Assembly (NCBI GenBank): GCA_002633025.1
Contig: NMRB01000304.1
Span: forward strand, 378,488 to 442,487
Direction of reading: 5' to 3'
Source: Notospermus geniculatus
Taxonomy: Eukaryota > Nemertea > Pilidiophora > Heteronemertea > Lineidae
Length of the DNA stretch: 64,000 bases
Position numbers and translations under genes: made by a program. How positions within the stretch are numbered: position 1 is the stretch's first letter; each line of letters starts with the position of its first letter. Below are positions 51,406 to 63,088 of the stretch, piece after piece. Under the pieces are notes generated by a model. It saw nothing but the letters and a program-made list of their open reading frames with translations, was not told the origin of the DNA and made no database searches.

Positions 51406-53523
51406 TTACACTATGAACAATCAGGATATCTGTTCCTTATGGGAACTTCACTCCTTACAACTCTACAGCAATTCTATGAAGCAATCATATCTTCAGTAGG
51501 GGACCTGACTCTTTACAACTCATGATTGGCTAATGATGAAAATCTATCTTGACCAATGGAATTCAACAAAGTAAAAGCTTATTGTTGAAGATACCGTCAG
51601 CTGCAGATGATTCAAGAATATTTCTGTAGACATACTGCTAGCACTTTTGGGAAAGTACATGTACATTATGTTGGAACAACCACAAACCACATATCACAAA
51701 TCTGATCTGAAATTGTTTAGTCTCATCTGAACATAAACCTTTGAAGGTAGATCGAGTTGTAGGAACTATCCAACACCTCTATCTAACTATCCAAACGTGA
51801 GATTGCTGATGAGAGTAGAACCCATAGAAATGGTGCTCACGACTTGAACTCCAATAACTATGAAAGTGTTTCTTTTATCAATCTCACATCCCCCACCTGA
51901 GTTTTTCTTGTCTAAGTTTCAAATGACACTTTTTCAAAGAATTTTAGTGTTCAAATTGTCAGATGATATGTAGTTATGTAACATCCACAAAGTCGAGTGT
52001 GAATTTTTATAAAATCTCGAACATGACTCATCAACATAAAGAATTTAGTCCGACATTTCCCTGCGTGATCTGTATGCAGTCCTTACACACTGTCCTCCAC
52101 ATGTATCTCATGAAGTAATCACCAATAAGTAATCAGCTTAGTATTATCAAACATCAAATCAAGGCCACTTACAGGACATCAAAAGGTGAGATCATGCTGT
52201 CAAACCACACAAATTTTAAAGAACACGGATTCAGATAAACTGAAAATCGACTCCAATACTGATGTCAATGGTACACACGCATGGGTCCAGGTCAACGCAT
52301 CCTCCACCAGCAGGGTTTTACCAGTCTGTTTCCGCCAGAGGGGGGACAGGGGGATGTCCCCCTTACAAAGTCAAAATTTGAGTTTTTTACCAAGAATTCT
52401 GTCAAATTTTCTCTTTATCACCGGCTTGAAAAATTCCCGGCAGAAATACTGTACCTCGCTTCTCTTCAATCACTTGTGTGCCAGCATGTGAAGGGCAGCG
52501 ACATGACACCAAAACCCTGCCATAGGAGGATGGACCAAATGACTTGAAAAACCAAAAGCAAAAGCAACTTAGTTGATCATCAAAGACGGGAGGTCAGTAA
52601 TATGTCAATGAGAGGTTAATCTGATCTAACTTATTTTATACAGTGACATATAAATGGTCAGACTAAAGATTATGCATGTTAGTATCTATCTAAAACATTC
52701 CGACGTCATGCAAAAGTGTTTGTTGCAGATAAAGGCAAATGGATGCTTCAGTACTTCACCTTACCTAGTTTTTGTAGATCAGTAGTACAGATCAGGGTAT
52801 CAACTCAACCTCCCCCTTTGCAATGATGTTTTTGAGGGTTTGACCTTACCTAAACATGGGCACCGAAGAATCAATAAAGCAAAGTCTTCTACGTTTTCAA
52901 ACTTTCCCCACTTCCAGGTTTGTTCCTCTTGGGAGAAAGTTACAAGCAAGCCAGCCAACATTATGTCAACAGAAATCGGCCTATTAGTTCCTGCAGGAGA
53001 GCACTGGGACTCATTTGGAGCACTTACTTTCGCTGAAGATGAGAACTTTCTACATAAGAATGCTCTGTGGTGATATGTATGGATGGCATGGCAGTCTGAA
53101 TTCTCTGCTTTACATGAACGATACAGATGCACAGAATCCTAATGCCATTTCACCGAACTATCTATTCATAAAAGAAGCTAAAATTAACCCGCATCAGTAA
53201 ACAACCTGCAACAAAGCAGAGTTGATGATCACAGAACCCCCTAAATCCTGAGCAACCAGCAACCTGCCTTTTAGGAATTGGCCATTTATCAACTGGAGCT
53301 TGGAAGAAACAGCTAGATCCAGCAGCCTAACAGAGATTGATGTTGTCATTGCTGGCGACCGTGACATACGGCTTGGCCATAATGTTGATTCGTTCTCTGC
53401 AGTTTAGCTCAGTGAAGCAGCTATGGCAACACCCTGTTACAGCTGAGGGTGAGCTAAGAGAAGGAATGGACGGATGGATGGATTACATACCAACCAAGAA
53501 GGAGCAGGGTTAAGTGAACACTA

Positions 53524-53658
53524 TGGGCCATATGCACCAAACGAAGATTATCTTGAACCCAGGATGAGCCACAACTTTTCAATTGTCACATCACGCCCTG
53601 GCAAACCTGAACAATTGAAAAGCTGTGGCTCAAGATAATCTACATTTGGTGCATAAGG
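53524..53658. mobile_element. About 135-bp foldback inserted in copy B only
   Basis: The ends TGGGCCATATGCACCAAACG and TTTGGTGCATAAGG pair, and the arms continue with AGATTATCTTG/CAAGATAATCT and CAATTG. Copy A is uninterrupted near 37425. CTA may be the 3-bp target duplication. The left terminus matches the GGGCCATAT family. Confidence 0.8.
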
Positions 53659-53765
53659 CTAAAAGACTTTCAACCTCTTGAGTCACTGATGTGCCAGGAA
53701 AAAAGCCTCTATCAAAATTGCAGAACAATATTATCAAAATCACAGAGGAATTCATTATAAACCAA

Positions 53766-54804
53766 TGGACAATCTTTCTTCAAGGGAGATTACAATGGTA
53801 TTCTGTAATGCTTTTTTAAACAGAAACAAAAATCGTTCCTATTCCCGTCATGATTAAAATATCATCCAATCTCCTCAAATTAAAACATAATCACAAAGTA
53901 ACCAGAGCCAAACATTGACTAATTCACAACAATTTAGATTTTTATATTAATGGCTGCATCCTGTCACTCATCAAGGCAATTGGTGTAAATGACTCTCACT
54001 GTCCCAAGTGATCAGCGATCAGAGTTAATTGTGTTCTTATGAACCTATCTCCTGTCATCGAAGATTTGCGTACTGGGCAGTAACACTCACTGCCTTGTAT
54101 ACCATCTTAATTATTCAGTCGCCTGACGTAGGGATTGCTGGATCGTGTGTTGATGATAGCTAAATTACAGCAAAATCGCATCGTTTCAGCGGCGCTGCCT
54201 GGGAGGTGAGTCATAAAATGAGGAATTAGCTTTGATTGTTTGACCTTGGGGAGTGGTTACACAGCTACTGGTGTTTCCAAGGTCACATCAACAGTGTTTC
54301 TTTCAAAGCAATTTTGGCTGTTTAAAAGATGACAGGGTAATTCAAGTAGAAGAGCTTTTTAAAAATATCCCTCAGAAAACACTTGCCATTTTCAAAAGTT
54401 GTCTTGTTCTTATAGGTTGGGGATACATTGCCAAGAATCAATAAGTCCTTTACACCTGCAAGCAGAGCTTGAAAGATACTCCTATTGAGATTTAATTCTA
54501 GTAAGGATAGGAAGTTCTGAGTTCAAGCGATCTTTGCAAGGAAATCATACTCTGAAAACTCCTTTAGATTCAACATGTGACTTCCAAGCTCTTAGACTTA
54601 AACGCTTCCATGAACATGGTGATTGGGAAACATGATCTGACTATCAACGAAGAAGCTATTTGCCCATACATTTCATCGTTACTGCTCCTGACATTGCAGT
54701 CAGCAGCTCTTTTAGGCCACTTGCAAAAACATTTTGGGTATTCAGCTCCAAACTGAGGGCACAGACACCTGATGTTGGTAAGAGAGAGAAATCTATATGT
54801 CATA
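53766..54804. other. Single-copy intergenic or intron DNA, nothing identified
   Basis: Sequence right of the tandem pair. No exon of the DUF4139 N-terminal half could be found on the minus strand, and no repeat or RNA gene was recognised. Confidence 0.45.
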
Positions 54805-55535
54805 GTCCGGGACCAAATGAGATCCCGTGGGATTTAAGGTATGAAATTTGCCGAACTATCTAGATTGATAGAGAATGGCTTCCTGTACATAACAAAGTTT
54901 CCCGGCACTTGCGGAAATTCTTTTGACGGAAGTTACGGCCCATTGAATTTTTGGAACTGACTTTCTCATTGGACCCAAGAACTGAGCTTTGTACAGGAGA
55001 ATGGGACACGATGTACAGCTAACTTTTGAACGGTTGGATTTACACCCCATAAATGTATTACCAACAGATAGAAACATGGTGCCTAAGAAGCAGATAAGCA
55101 TGTTCTTAATTGTTTTCAGTAGTTAAGTAATAAGAAATGACGTTTTTTATGTAAATTAGCATAAAATGGGTCAAAATACATAAAAACGCCGTTTCCAATT
55201 ACGTAACAAGTTAAAAACTACTAAAAACATGCTTATTTGATTACGAAGCCCCGTATTTCTATTTGTTGGTAATACATTTATGGGGTGTAAATCCAACCGT
55301 TCAAAAGTTAGCTGTACATCGGGTTTCATTCTCCTGTACAAAGCTCAGTTCTTGGGTCCAATGATAAAGTCAGTTCCGAAAATTCAATGGACCGTAACTT
55401 GCGTCAAAAGAATTTCTGGAAGTGCCGGGAAAGTTTGTCATGTACAGGAAGCCATTCTCTATCTATTTAGACAGGTCGGCAAATTTCATATTAAAAATCC
55501 CACGGGACTTTTATTTCGCCCATTTTGCACTGGAC
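54805..55535. mobile_element. 731-bp full-length foldback element
   Basis: Two arms of about 350 bp are inverted copies with moderate divergence, centred near 55170. Examples are GAATGGCTTCCTGTACAT against its complement near 55450, and GGTTGGATTTACACCCC against GGGGTGTAAATCCAACC. The outer ends GTCCGGGACC and GCACTGGAC are flanked by TA. Open frames in the arms are mirror images and are not genes. It looks like an old non-autonomous TA-targeting element. Confidence 0.82.
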
Positions 55536-57187
55536 TATCAGCTGTTTTGTCTGAATTAGCTTTTAATTAGGGAAGCTACAGGCAAAAGGAATCCTCCCAG
55601 GATGACTGAAAGGACTGTACCTTTAGAAAAGTTACTGATCAGCTTCAAATATTCTTAACTTCCTCCATGAAATACAGATACTCGAAAACAAAAAAACTTA
55701 AATTCAACTGGCCTGTGCAAAATTTCCAGTACCTTAGTAACTGTTTCGTCAACGAACTATTCTCCTTGTTTTCTCTTATCAAGCCAGTCATGTTCTTAAA
55801 TCTAGCCAATGAAATTTCCAATTTCTTCTCAGATGCAACCACAGCAACGCTAGCCGAGGTATCAAAGAAGCATTAGCCGGGAGCTCAACCACAGCGTCTT
55901 GGTGACTATTAAAGATCAATATATCTCGCTTTTGTATCAGACCTCTATTAAACATGAGACCTCAGAAAGCAATTGAGGAAAAATCTGTTAAAAACTCAAG
56001 TGTTTCTCAATTTAAATTGTGACTCAGAAGTCTCAAGTGGCAGGAAGTGATCATTTTTTTATCTGAAGAATGAAGCATCACAATGTCTGTGTCAACAGGA
56101 GAGTGATCAGAGTTCCACTTGAAAACTTGTGGTGATGCACGGATGGAGTGAGCTGGAGACATTATAACCACCACATTTTTAAAAACATCCCTGCCCTTCC
56201 CAAAATTTCACCTGGACTCATCATAAAGAAAATCACAAAAATACCCACACTGTCACGAGCGGTGCTACGGTCTTCTTCAGCTAATGTAAATTCAACATGG
56301 TGGCTGCGGTGGCCATATTGGATATCACACCGCAACCAAAATTGATAGGCTGTAGTTACCCGGCCCCAAAATCCACACTGAAAATGCTGATGATTGGCTG
56401 TGGTGTTCTTAATTTAATGCGCTGAGTGCATATTTTGGATGGACAGATGGACGGACCAAGGGACACTGTGTGTGACGACTACAAAAATCCAAACCTGTTC
56501 CTTCAACAACATTCATATCACCACAAACAGCCGCTTTATACAAAGCTCAAGGGAAATGAAGAGAGGCATTGTTTGAATGAAGTGTATAAGGCATGAAATT
56601 GCTCCTCCCTGACTAGACTGCAGGCGTCAAATAATTGATGGCTATCATTCCCAGCATGGCCTCCGAGACTGCAGAAAAATGACAAGCTATATTGAACTCT
56701 AATGCGTCCTATGTAAATGGAACCAATGGCGATAAGCATGGAAATTTAAATAATCAATGGATTTTTCTAATTTGGAGTTGAAATACATCACATCAGTGTA
56801 ATATATTGCCAGGGCAGAGTGTGCATAGTGCTCAAAACTAGAGTGGGGTGTACCAATATTGGTGTTGCAGACAGCGGTAAATGGGTTTTGCTTGCAAGTC
56901 TAAGTGGCCCCTGTTAGCCTCTAGATAACCTGGGGCTCTCGTACTGGATGACACCAGAGTAATGTACAATATCCTTCATTTACAGTGGCACTGATAGCTA
57001 CTTTTCGTCATGGATGGCAAATATATTGAATCAGAAACCAAGCATCCGATGACATTACTATACAGCTCTGCTGATGTTGTTAGTTTTCCCTACTTATACA
57101 AGGACCGCAGCTAAAACCATGGAGGAGACAACTCTAAAAGGTGTAACGGGGAAGAGGCACTACTAAATAATAGTATATTCTTGTTCT
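55536..57187. other. No features identified
   Basis: This is AT-rich DNA with short chance frames only. No splice-bounded conserved segment was recognised. Confidence 0.45.
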
Positions 57188-57432
57188 AGAGTTTTGGTAG
57201 CGAGGTACATTTATAGAACCAAAGAAACGAGCAAATCCAAAATGTGATATTCATATCTATATATTACACTATATACACGGTACAAACGTTTTCGGCAGCA
57301 TCCTGCTAGCCCTCATTTCTCATTTTACCTGATGAGGGCTAGCAGGATGCTGCCGAAAACGTTTGTACCGTGTATATAGTGTAATATATAGATATGAATA
57401 TCACATTTTGGATTTGCTCGTTTCTTTGGTTC
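57188..57432 (+). mobile_element. 245-bp retro-insertion: perfect 105-bp inverted arms plus hammerhead-like core
   Basis: The flanks are a 14-bp direct repeat, TATATTCTTGTTCT, at 57174-57187 and 57433-57446, as expected for target-primed reverse transcription. Arms 57212-57316 and 57332-57436 are perfectly complementary around a 15-base loop. On the plus strand CTGATGA (57329-57335), a bulged 7-bp stem with GGA loop, and GAAA (57555 minus 200, i.e. 57355-57358) form a hammerhead-like core with one extra A. This is the kind of terminal motif found in Penelope-like elements. No reverse-transcriptase frame is present, so it is at most a truncated copy. Confidence 0.65.
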
Positions 57433-57446
57433 TATATTCTTGTTCT

Positions 57447-60400
57447 GATGATCACATCACACAGAGTATTAGTCAATGCATCTTATTTCATTTTTACTCA
57501 TCCTATGGTATTGATGGGAAATTATTTGAAGAAAGGTTGTTCTTGTGAACCATCTGAAGAATGTTTCTTCTTTTTTCCAATTGATTCTCATGACTTTTAG
57601 AAAACTTCAACAGAAGATACTGTCTGCTCAAACCTACGAGCAGATGAGTTAATTCACCTCCGTTCACCTACATGCACATGATTGTACCAATTAGATGATG
57701 ACTGTCTTGCTCATAATGAGTATAATTTCAATTTATATTCAGTTCATACTCGTGAGCATATAATTGATGTATAACGAAGCACTACTCAATCAAGGGTGAA
57801 ATTGGATGAGCCTCCTTCAGGGTTATTTAGCTAACCCTTTAATTTCTGATTGAAGAGTGAAAGTGGGAAAGTGAAAGCTAGGCAAATCAGTGAATGGTGC
57901 TGAAGAACTTCATTCATGGTAAATGGGAAAACAATAACACAAATTAGTCATGTTTCCATTAGAAAGTTGATGCGCTTGCAACATTTCATTTTGTACGACA
58001 CAGTGTTTTGGTAGGAACCAAATGCTCATCAATTCAGACATCAATTTCACTTAAATGTTAGTTCCACATTCCCCAAGTTTGCAGATCAGAGCCACAGCTT
58101 TGGCTCTCTTCAATCATATCTGTTATGGAATGAAATATTCAACTTGTTCCATGGGCCGAACGCTGACGATCGTCAGAAGGATTCCTAATATGCATAAGAA
58201 CATGTCCAGAATTCGAGAACGACCAAGCTTTCAAGACAGGATGTGCCGTCATCAAAAGCAGACTGAAGAACTACCCAGTCTGAGGAGTTGGCATCTCATT
58301 AATGTCTGCCCGTGGGTTACAGAAGATGTGCGCAATTGACAGCAAAGGGAAGCACAGTCATGATACGAATGTATTTGCCACAGCCAAGTGTCTAGGAAGA
58401 TTTATGAACGCTGTAGAGACCACTTTCCAAACATGAGGCTGGCTTTGAAAGAAAGTCTGTGTAAAGGAGATGCATCATTCCCATCGGCCTTTCAGGCTCC
58501 ACGACTACTTTGGTGAGACCCACAGAAAGTATTTTTTTAAAGCGCTGAGACTTGTATTACTGGTATAAAGACGAATAGAGCTTCCTGAAAGAAAGAAGTC
58601 TTGGCAATTACTCCTGTAACCTCATCTACTGCACAGCACTGAAAGGACTTGACATGTTCCTGTGATGAACCATTCAGTGAATGGGCACCCATAAGAGGCT
58701 CTCATTATTTTCTCCAAGATATTGGTCACATATTAACAAGACACCATTAATTCTGCACCAAGATACCTCAGAGGACCAGCTCCCTTGTCTCGCCTGAAGG
58801 AGACGATGGACGGAAATAGATATGCCCTGAGACGATATTGAGTGTGATGCTGGCAACGGATGCTGGTTAAGACTCGCCATCAGATTACTGGATGGAACAA
58901 TAGCACCTGCTCCTTCCTGCACTTGTCTTGCTTCTCAAAAAGTAATGGTCATGGGTTGATGAAGGAATATTGTTCATCAGGTCTCACCATTTCTGAGTCA
59001 CTTCCCTGGGAAACGAGCAAGTCTTGCAAAAACAGACCAATGGTAGCCGATACAGTCACCAAGCAACCTGTGTCTAGCATCACCAGGAGAACTTTTTTTC
59101 CTTTAATCCTATTGCTAGGATGTCTACATTATTCAGCAAGACACCAGACCAGGAGATATTTCTCCTTTTATCCAGGAACCTCTAAAATATTCAGCGAGAC
59201 ACGAGACCAGATGACAGTACCTCAAATTTCATTTTGTTTCGCCCAACCCTCGAGCAAGCAGACAACAAAATTGCCCTTCTCTGCTTAATGTCGTCAATAA
59301 TTGTGGACAGACGTCTCAAATACTTTTTCTTACGACAGATTGCCAATTGCAGGGAAATAGCTTTAGGTTGAACATTTGAAGGCGCCAGAAAGGGCTAAGT
59401 TGAGGATATGGAGTTTTGATATTTACTTCAGTCAGGGATAAGCCTGGGGAGCTATGGAAAGTCACTTATGCTTGTGATTGTGTGTGCATGCAATTCCCAG
59501 GGTGGGGAAAGGCAATGTAGAAATCTTTGGATGTGATATAAGAGTGCACTATGCTCTTACCATCAATTATTGAACTTCTTGTCACTGATGCTGATTCCCT
59601 CATGATAAGCTGCAATGACTTCCAATGATTTTGGTGTGAGGTATGAGCATGCAAGTTGAGTCTTTTGGCACAGGCTATAAACTGGTCTGTCTCTTTGACT
59701 ATTCACTTTGGCTATTGGATGTTGGTGTCAGGTAAGCAATTCAAGTCTTTTGGCACAGGCTATAGACTGATCAATCCAACCTTGACATGCAGCATTGATT
59801 GCAATGATGCACAAAACCTGAGAAATTACCAACCCTGCATGTTGATATTGATGCATCGCTGACCAGGCTATTACAGGGGTATCAATGGGTGGGGATCACG
59901 AAGGCTATGATGATGTCCCAATGAAAAGAGGAGGTTGACAGTTGGATGCATAGATTTTATAGCTGTTGATGATGAATAGAGGAGGAATCATTCACACGAA
60001 CTGAAGTGTTTTTTAAGCCCCTATCTGATTGCTTTTTGGACCAAAGCAGCAAAAAGTTGAAAGACGAATTGCATCAGGAAATGTCAATGGATCCAGGATG
60101 CATCACAACTTTCAGAGATGCAGCTGCAATTGAGATGTGAGGAAGTCTCACGTTTTTCCACTGGACTGCTGCCATGGTAGCCACAAAGGAAGAGTTCAAG
60201 AGCTACCTGTCACAACCTACATGACCAAAGTCTATATAATAGGAATTCTGCCTGAACGTGCCAGCTGATTGAGCATCATACATGGGAATATAAATGCCTT
60301 GTTGGACAAGCTGACTTGGTGGGCAACAAAGCTGGTCACTGCATTTTGACATCAGCAAACCTCATTCTCTGGAGTGGGTTGGAGAAGTCCTTTAAGAAAC

Positions 60401-62798
60401 AGGCCAGTGGTGTGGAGTGATGTTGTGAAGTGCCCTCAAGGCGAGTTATTACCAAGGAGACCAGCAATGCTAACATTGCAAAAGCTTTTATACATGTGCC
60501 CCATGATGCTATATAAAGCGAACAACTGAAGCATCCTCCCACATTTGCATTAATGGCAATATTTTTCATGAACAGGCCAAATTTTTCCCAGATATTGTCG
60601 TGTATGAGAGTAAAAACTTGCCAATATATTGTTACTATGGTAATCAAATATTCTGATGCCAGTTTTGGGGCTGAACCTGTGACAAGATCTCAAACACAAA
60701 TAGCCAGAACTTTCTCGCCAGCAACTCCCAACACCACAGGAGGCCAGATTCTCATTCAAATTGAATCTTCCAAGCCAACGGACTTGACCTCCACAACCAA
60801 TTGTCATGACTTCCCTTCACACCTTCAACCCACAGCCACTCTGCAGCATCCATATCCATTCCTATTGATAGTATTTTTACAGAAATCAATGTAACGTGTA
60901 ATATTGGATGTTTTTTATCACTAGTCGAATAATACGTGGAAAACATGCCCGAGGCTAATCTACACGCTGAGAAAACACATTTCCTTATGTCTACTCATGT
61001 ATGATGTATGCAAATAAGATACCGGTACCATTGAACACATTGGAAAAGTGTGATTATTTTTGAAATATCAATAAAATTATTTTTTGAGAACATTGAAATG
61101 GTGGCTTATATTGGCACACTGGGGGAAGAAAATTTATTAGGATACGGATGAAGTCTATTAGCAATTCAAATCCATTACAATAAGTATCAGCAACATTTCC
61201 AGTTTCAAAAATGTTACTGTCGTTAGGCATTACATCACAAAGTGAATGCTGGTAATGGAATAATGGACTCTTTAATATCCTAAATGTATTGCTGCACCTT
61301 GATTTCCACATGACTCGTTGCTGTGAGCAATTTTCATATTTGGTGTAATGTGTTCATTGATAATCACATTAGGAGATCAAATGGAAAATGACAAGATGAA
61401 AAAGACAATCAAGCTTCTTACTCATAGATGACTTCCACATATTGAGATATGGAACAAATATTTGGCTTCAGTCTTAAAGGCAGCTCTCCACATGTCACTA
61501 AACTTTTCTTATGCAAGTTGTCGCTCTATGGGTGACTTACTTAGCCATAAACTACAGGCAGCCATTGAACATGTTGAATAACAGTAAGTTTTATGTGACG
61601 AGGGTGAATTGCCCACACTATGAGCCAACTTGCGCAAGAAAACTGTCATGCGGAGGAGGCCTTAAAGGTAAGGTATCAATGCTGGTATTGATGCCACAAT
61701 CATCAGGGACACAGAATCGAAAATCACAAATCAAAGTAGAAAATATCCCAAAACCAAGGCACCTGATTGGCTGAAAGGTAACTACATGTATGGTATTCTT
61801 TGACATATGCCACCACCTCATGCAATATAATCTCCCAAAGAAAAAAGAATTTGAACCAAACTTAAATGGGAGTTAGAGCCTGTTGAAAAAGATACATTCT
61901 TTCTTTTCAACTTCAAGCAAATATGAGAAACAATATGAAGGTGGACTAAAAAGATGGGAAAAGATGGTGCACACTAGCGTTACTATTGTAGTGCAACTGA
62001 GTTATAATCTTTATGATGATGAACCAAATGAAGGCTGTCAATTGTATGTATATCCTCTATAGTCAGAACACTGCCAACATGACTTTAAATTGCTGTTGAT
62101 ATACATCATGCTGTCTATCTGCTACAGTTTGCTACCAACTAGAGAACCGTTCCTGTAATGTACTTTGTAAATGCAGACCTAAATGTCACTCCAGAGGTAT
62201 AATTCCCTATTGGCAAGTTACTTTTGTGATATTGATTCTGAGAAGATGACCTTTGATGAAAACGCCTCTATTATCCACCCACAGAAGCAAGACAGCTACC
62301 GAAAGGTTTTGATGAAGGAGAGGGAGTTAATAGATTTGTGACAGGGTATTCTGTCTGCAAAATTGTTTTGTAAACAGCTGAAAAAAAAAAGAGTAATAGC
62401 AGCTACCAGATTCTGAGAATCACACTGTAAATCGGAACATTTTAAAAGCATTTCCCCACATTTTGTGACCAGAGGTCAAGATGCAAAATGTGTGTTCATA
62501 AATGTTGGGGTCTACAGTATCCCTAACATGAAATGGCAGGAGTAAGTGTATAGTGTGTGTACTTGTGTGTATTTTGGGCATGGGTACGTTGCAGAATAAA
62601 TGTGAATGATGTTCCGATAAAGTCAATGTTCTTGATTTTTTGACATGACATGGAGGAATTGACCTTGACACCAATGATCACCATGGTTACTCATCACAAG
62701 GCAGGGTGTAGCTAGAGACCTGTGAAGGTCAGAATCTATCGAACAAGGGCTGAGAAGATGACAGGATTCAATTACCCCAAATGCCCTTCAGATGGGAC
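57447..62798. other. Long stretch without identifiable genes
   Basis: No frame exceeds about 140 codons and none resembles a known protein. A short direct repeat (TCTTTTGGCACAGGCTATA) occurs at about 59662 and 59746. A clear DUF4140 exon could not be found on the minus strand, although short exons might be missed by eye. Confidence 0.4.
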
Positions 62799-63088
62799 CA
62801 AAAGTCAAGGCCATATAGTACAAAAAGGTCAAGGTCACTGTGACTTGAAAATGAGATCAAAGGGTCAAGGTCATTGAGTGACCTGCAATGAGATCAAAAG
62901 GTCAAGGTCATTGAGTGACATGCAATGAGACCAAAAGGTCAAGGTCATTGAGTGACCTGCGATGAGATTAAGGTCATTGAGTGACCTGCAATGACATCAA
63001 AAGGGCAAGGTCACTAAGTGACCTGCAATGAGATCAAAAGGTCAAGGTCATTGGGTGACCTGCAATGAGGTCAAGGTCGTCATACTGC
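62799..63088. repeat. Minisatellite of nuclear-receptor half-sites
   Basis: About eight units of roughly 30-37 bp follow the pattern AAAAGGTCAAGGTCATTGAG then TGACCTGCAATGAGATC. Exact TCAAGGTCA occurs at 62829, 62865, 62902, 62939 and 63042, with three near matches. AGGTCAAGGTCA (a DR0 pair) occurs four times, and AGGTCA-5 bp-TGACCT inverted pairs recur. AGGTCACTGTGACTT at 62832-62846 is one mismatch from an estrogen-response element. The sites are visible; binding is not shown. Confidence 0.85.

Larger units (their letters stand above)
37684..53765. repeat. Large tandem copy B (about 16.1 kb)
   Basis: This is the partner of copy A. It contains at least nine insertions absent from A (39119, 40944, 41449, 43889, 46036, 46646, 47428, 50797 and 53524). 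It lacks about 1.2 kb matching 26700-27898, where a single N stands at 43067. Another single N at 51405 truncates a retrotransposon. It could be a true tandem duplicate or the second haplotype scaffolded in series. Confidence 0.92.

Noticed and set aside
54856-55570. Frames with the peptide MGCKSNRSKVSCTS on both strands.
   Set aside because: They are mirror translations of the two arms of the foldback at 54805-55535.
62799-63088. CRISPR-like repeat array.
   Set aside because: The units are contiguous minisatellite repeats without unique spacers, in a eukaryotic genome.
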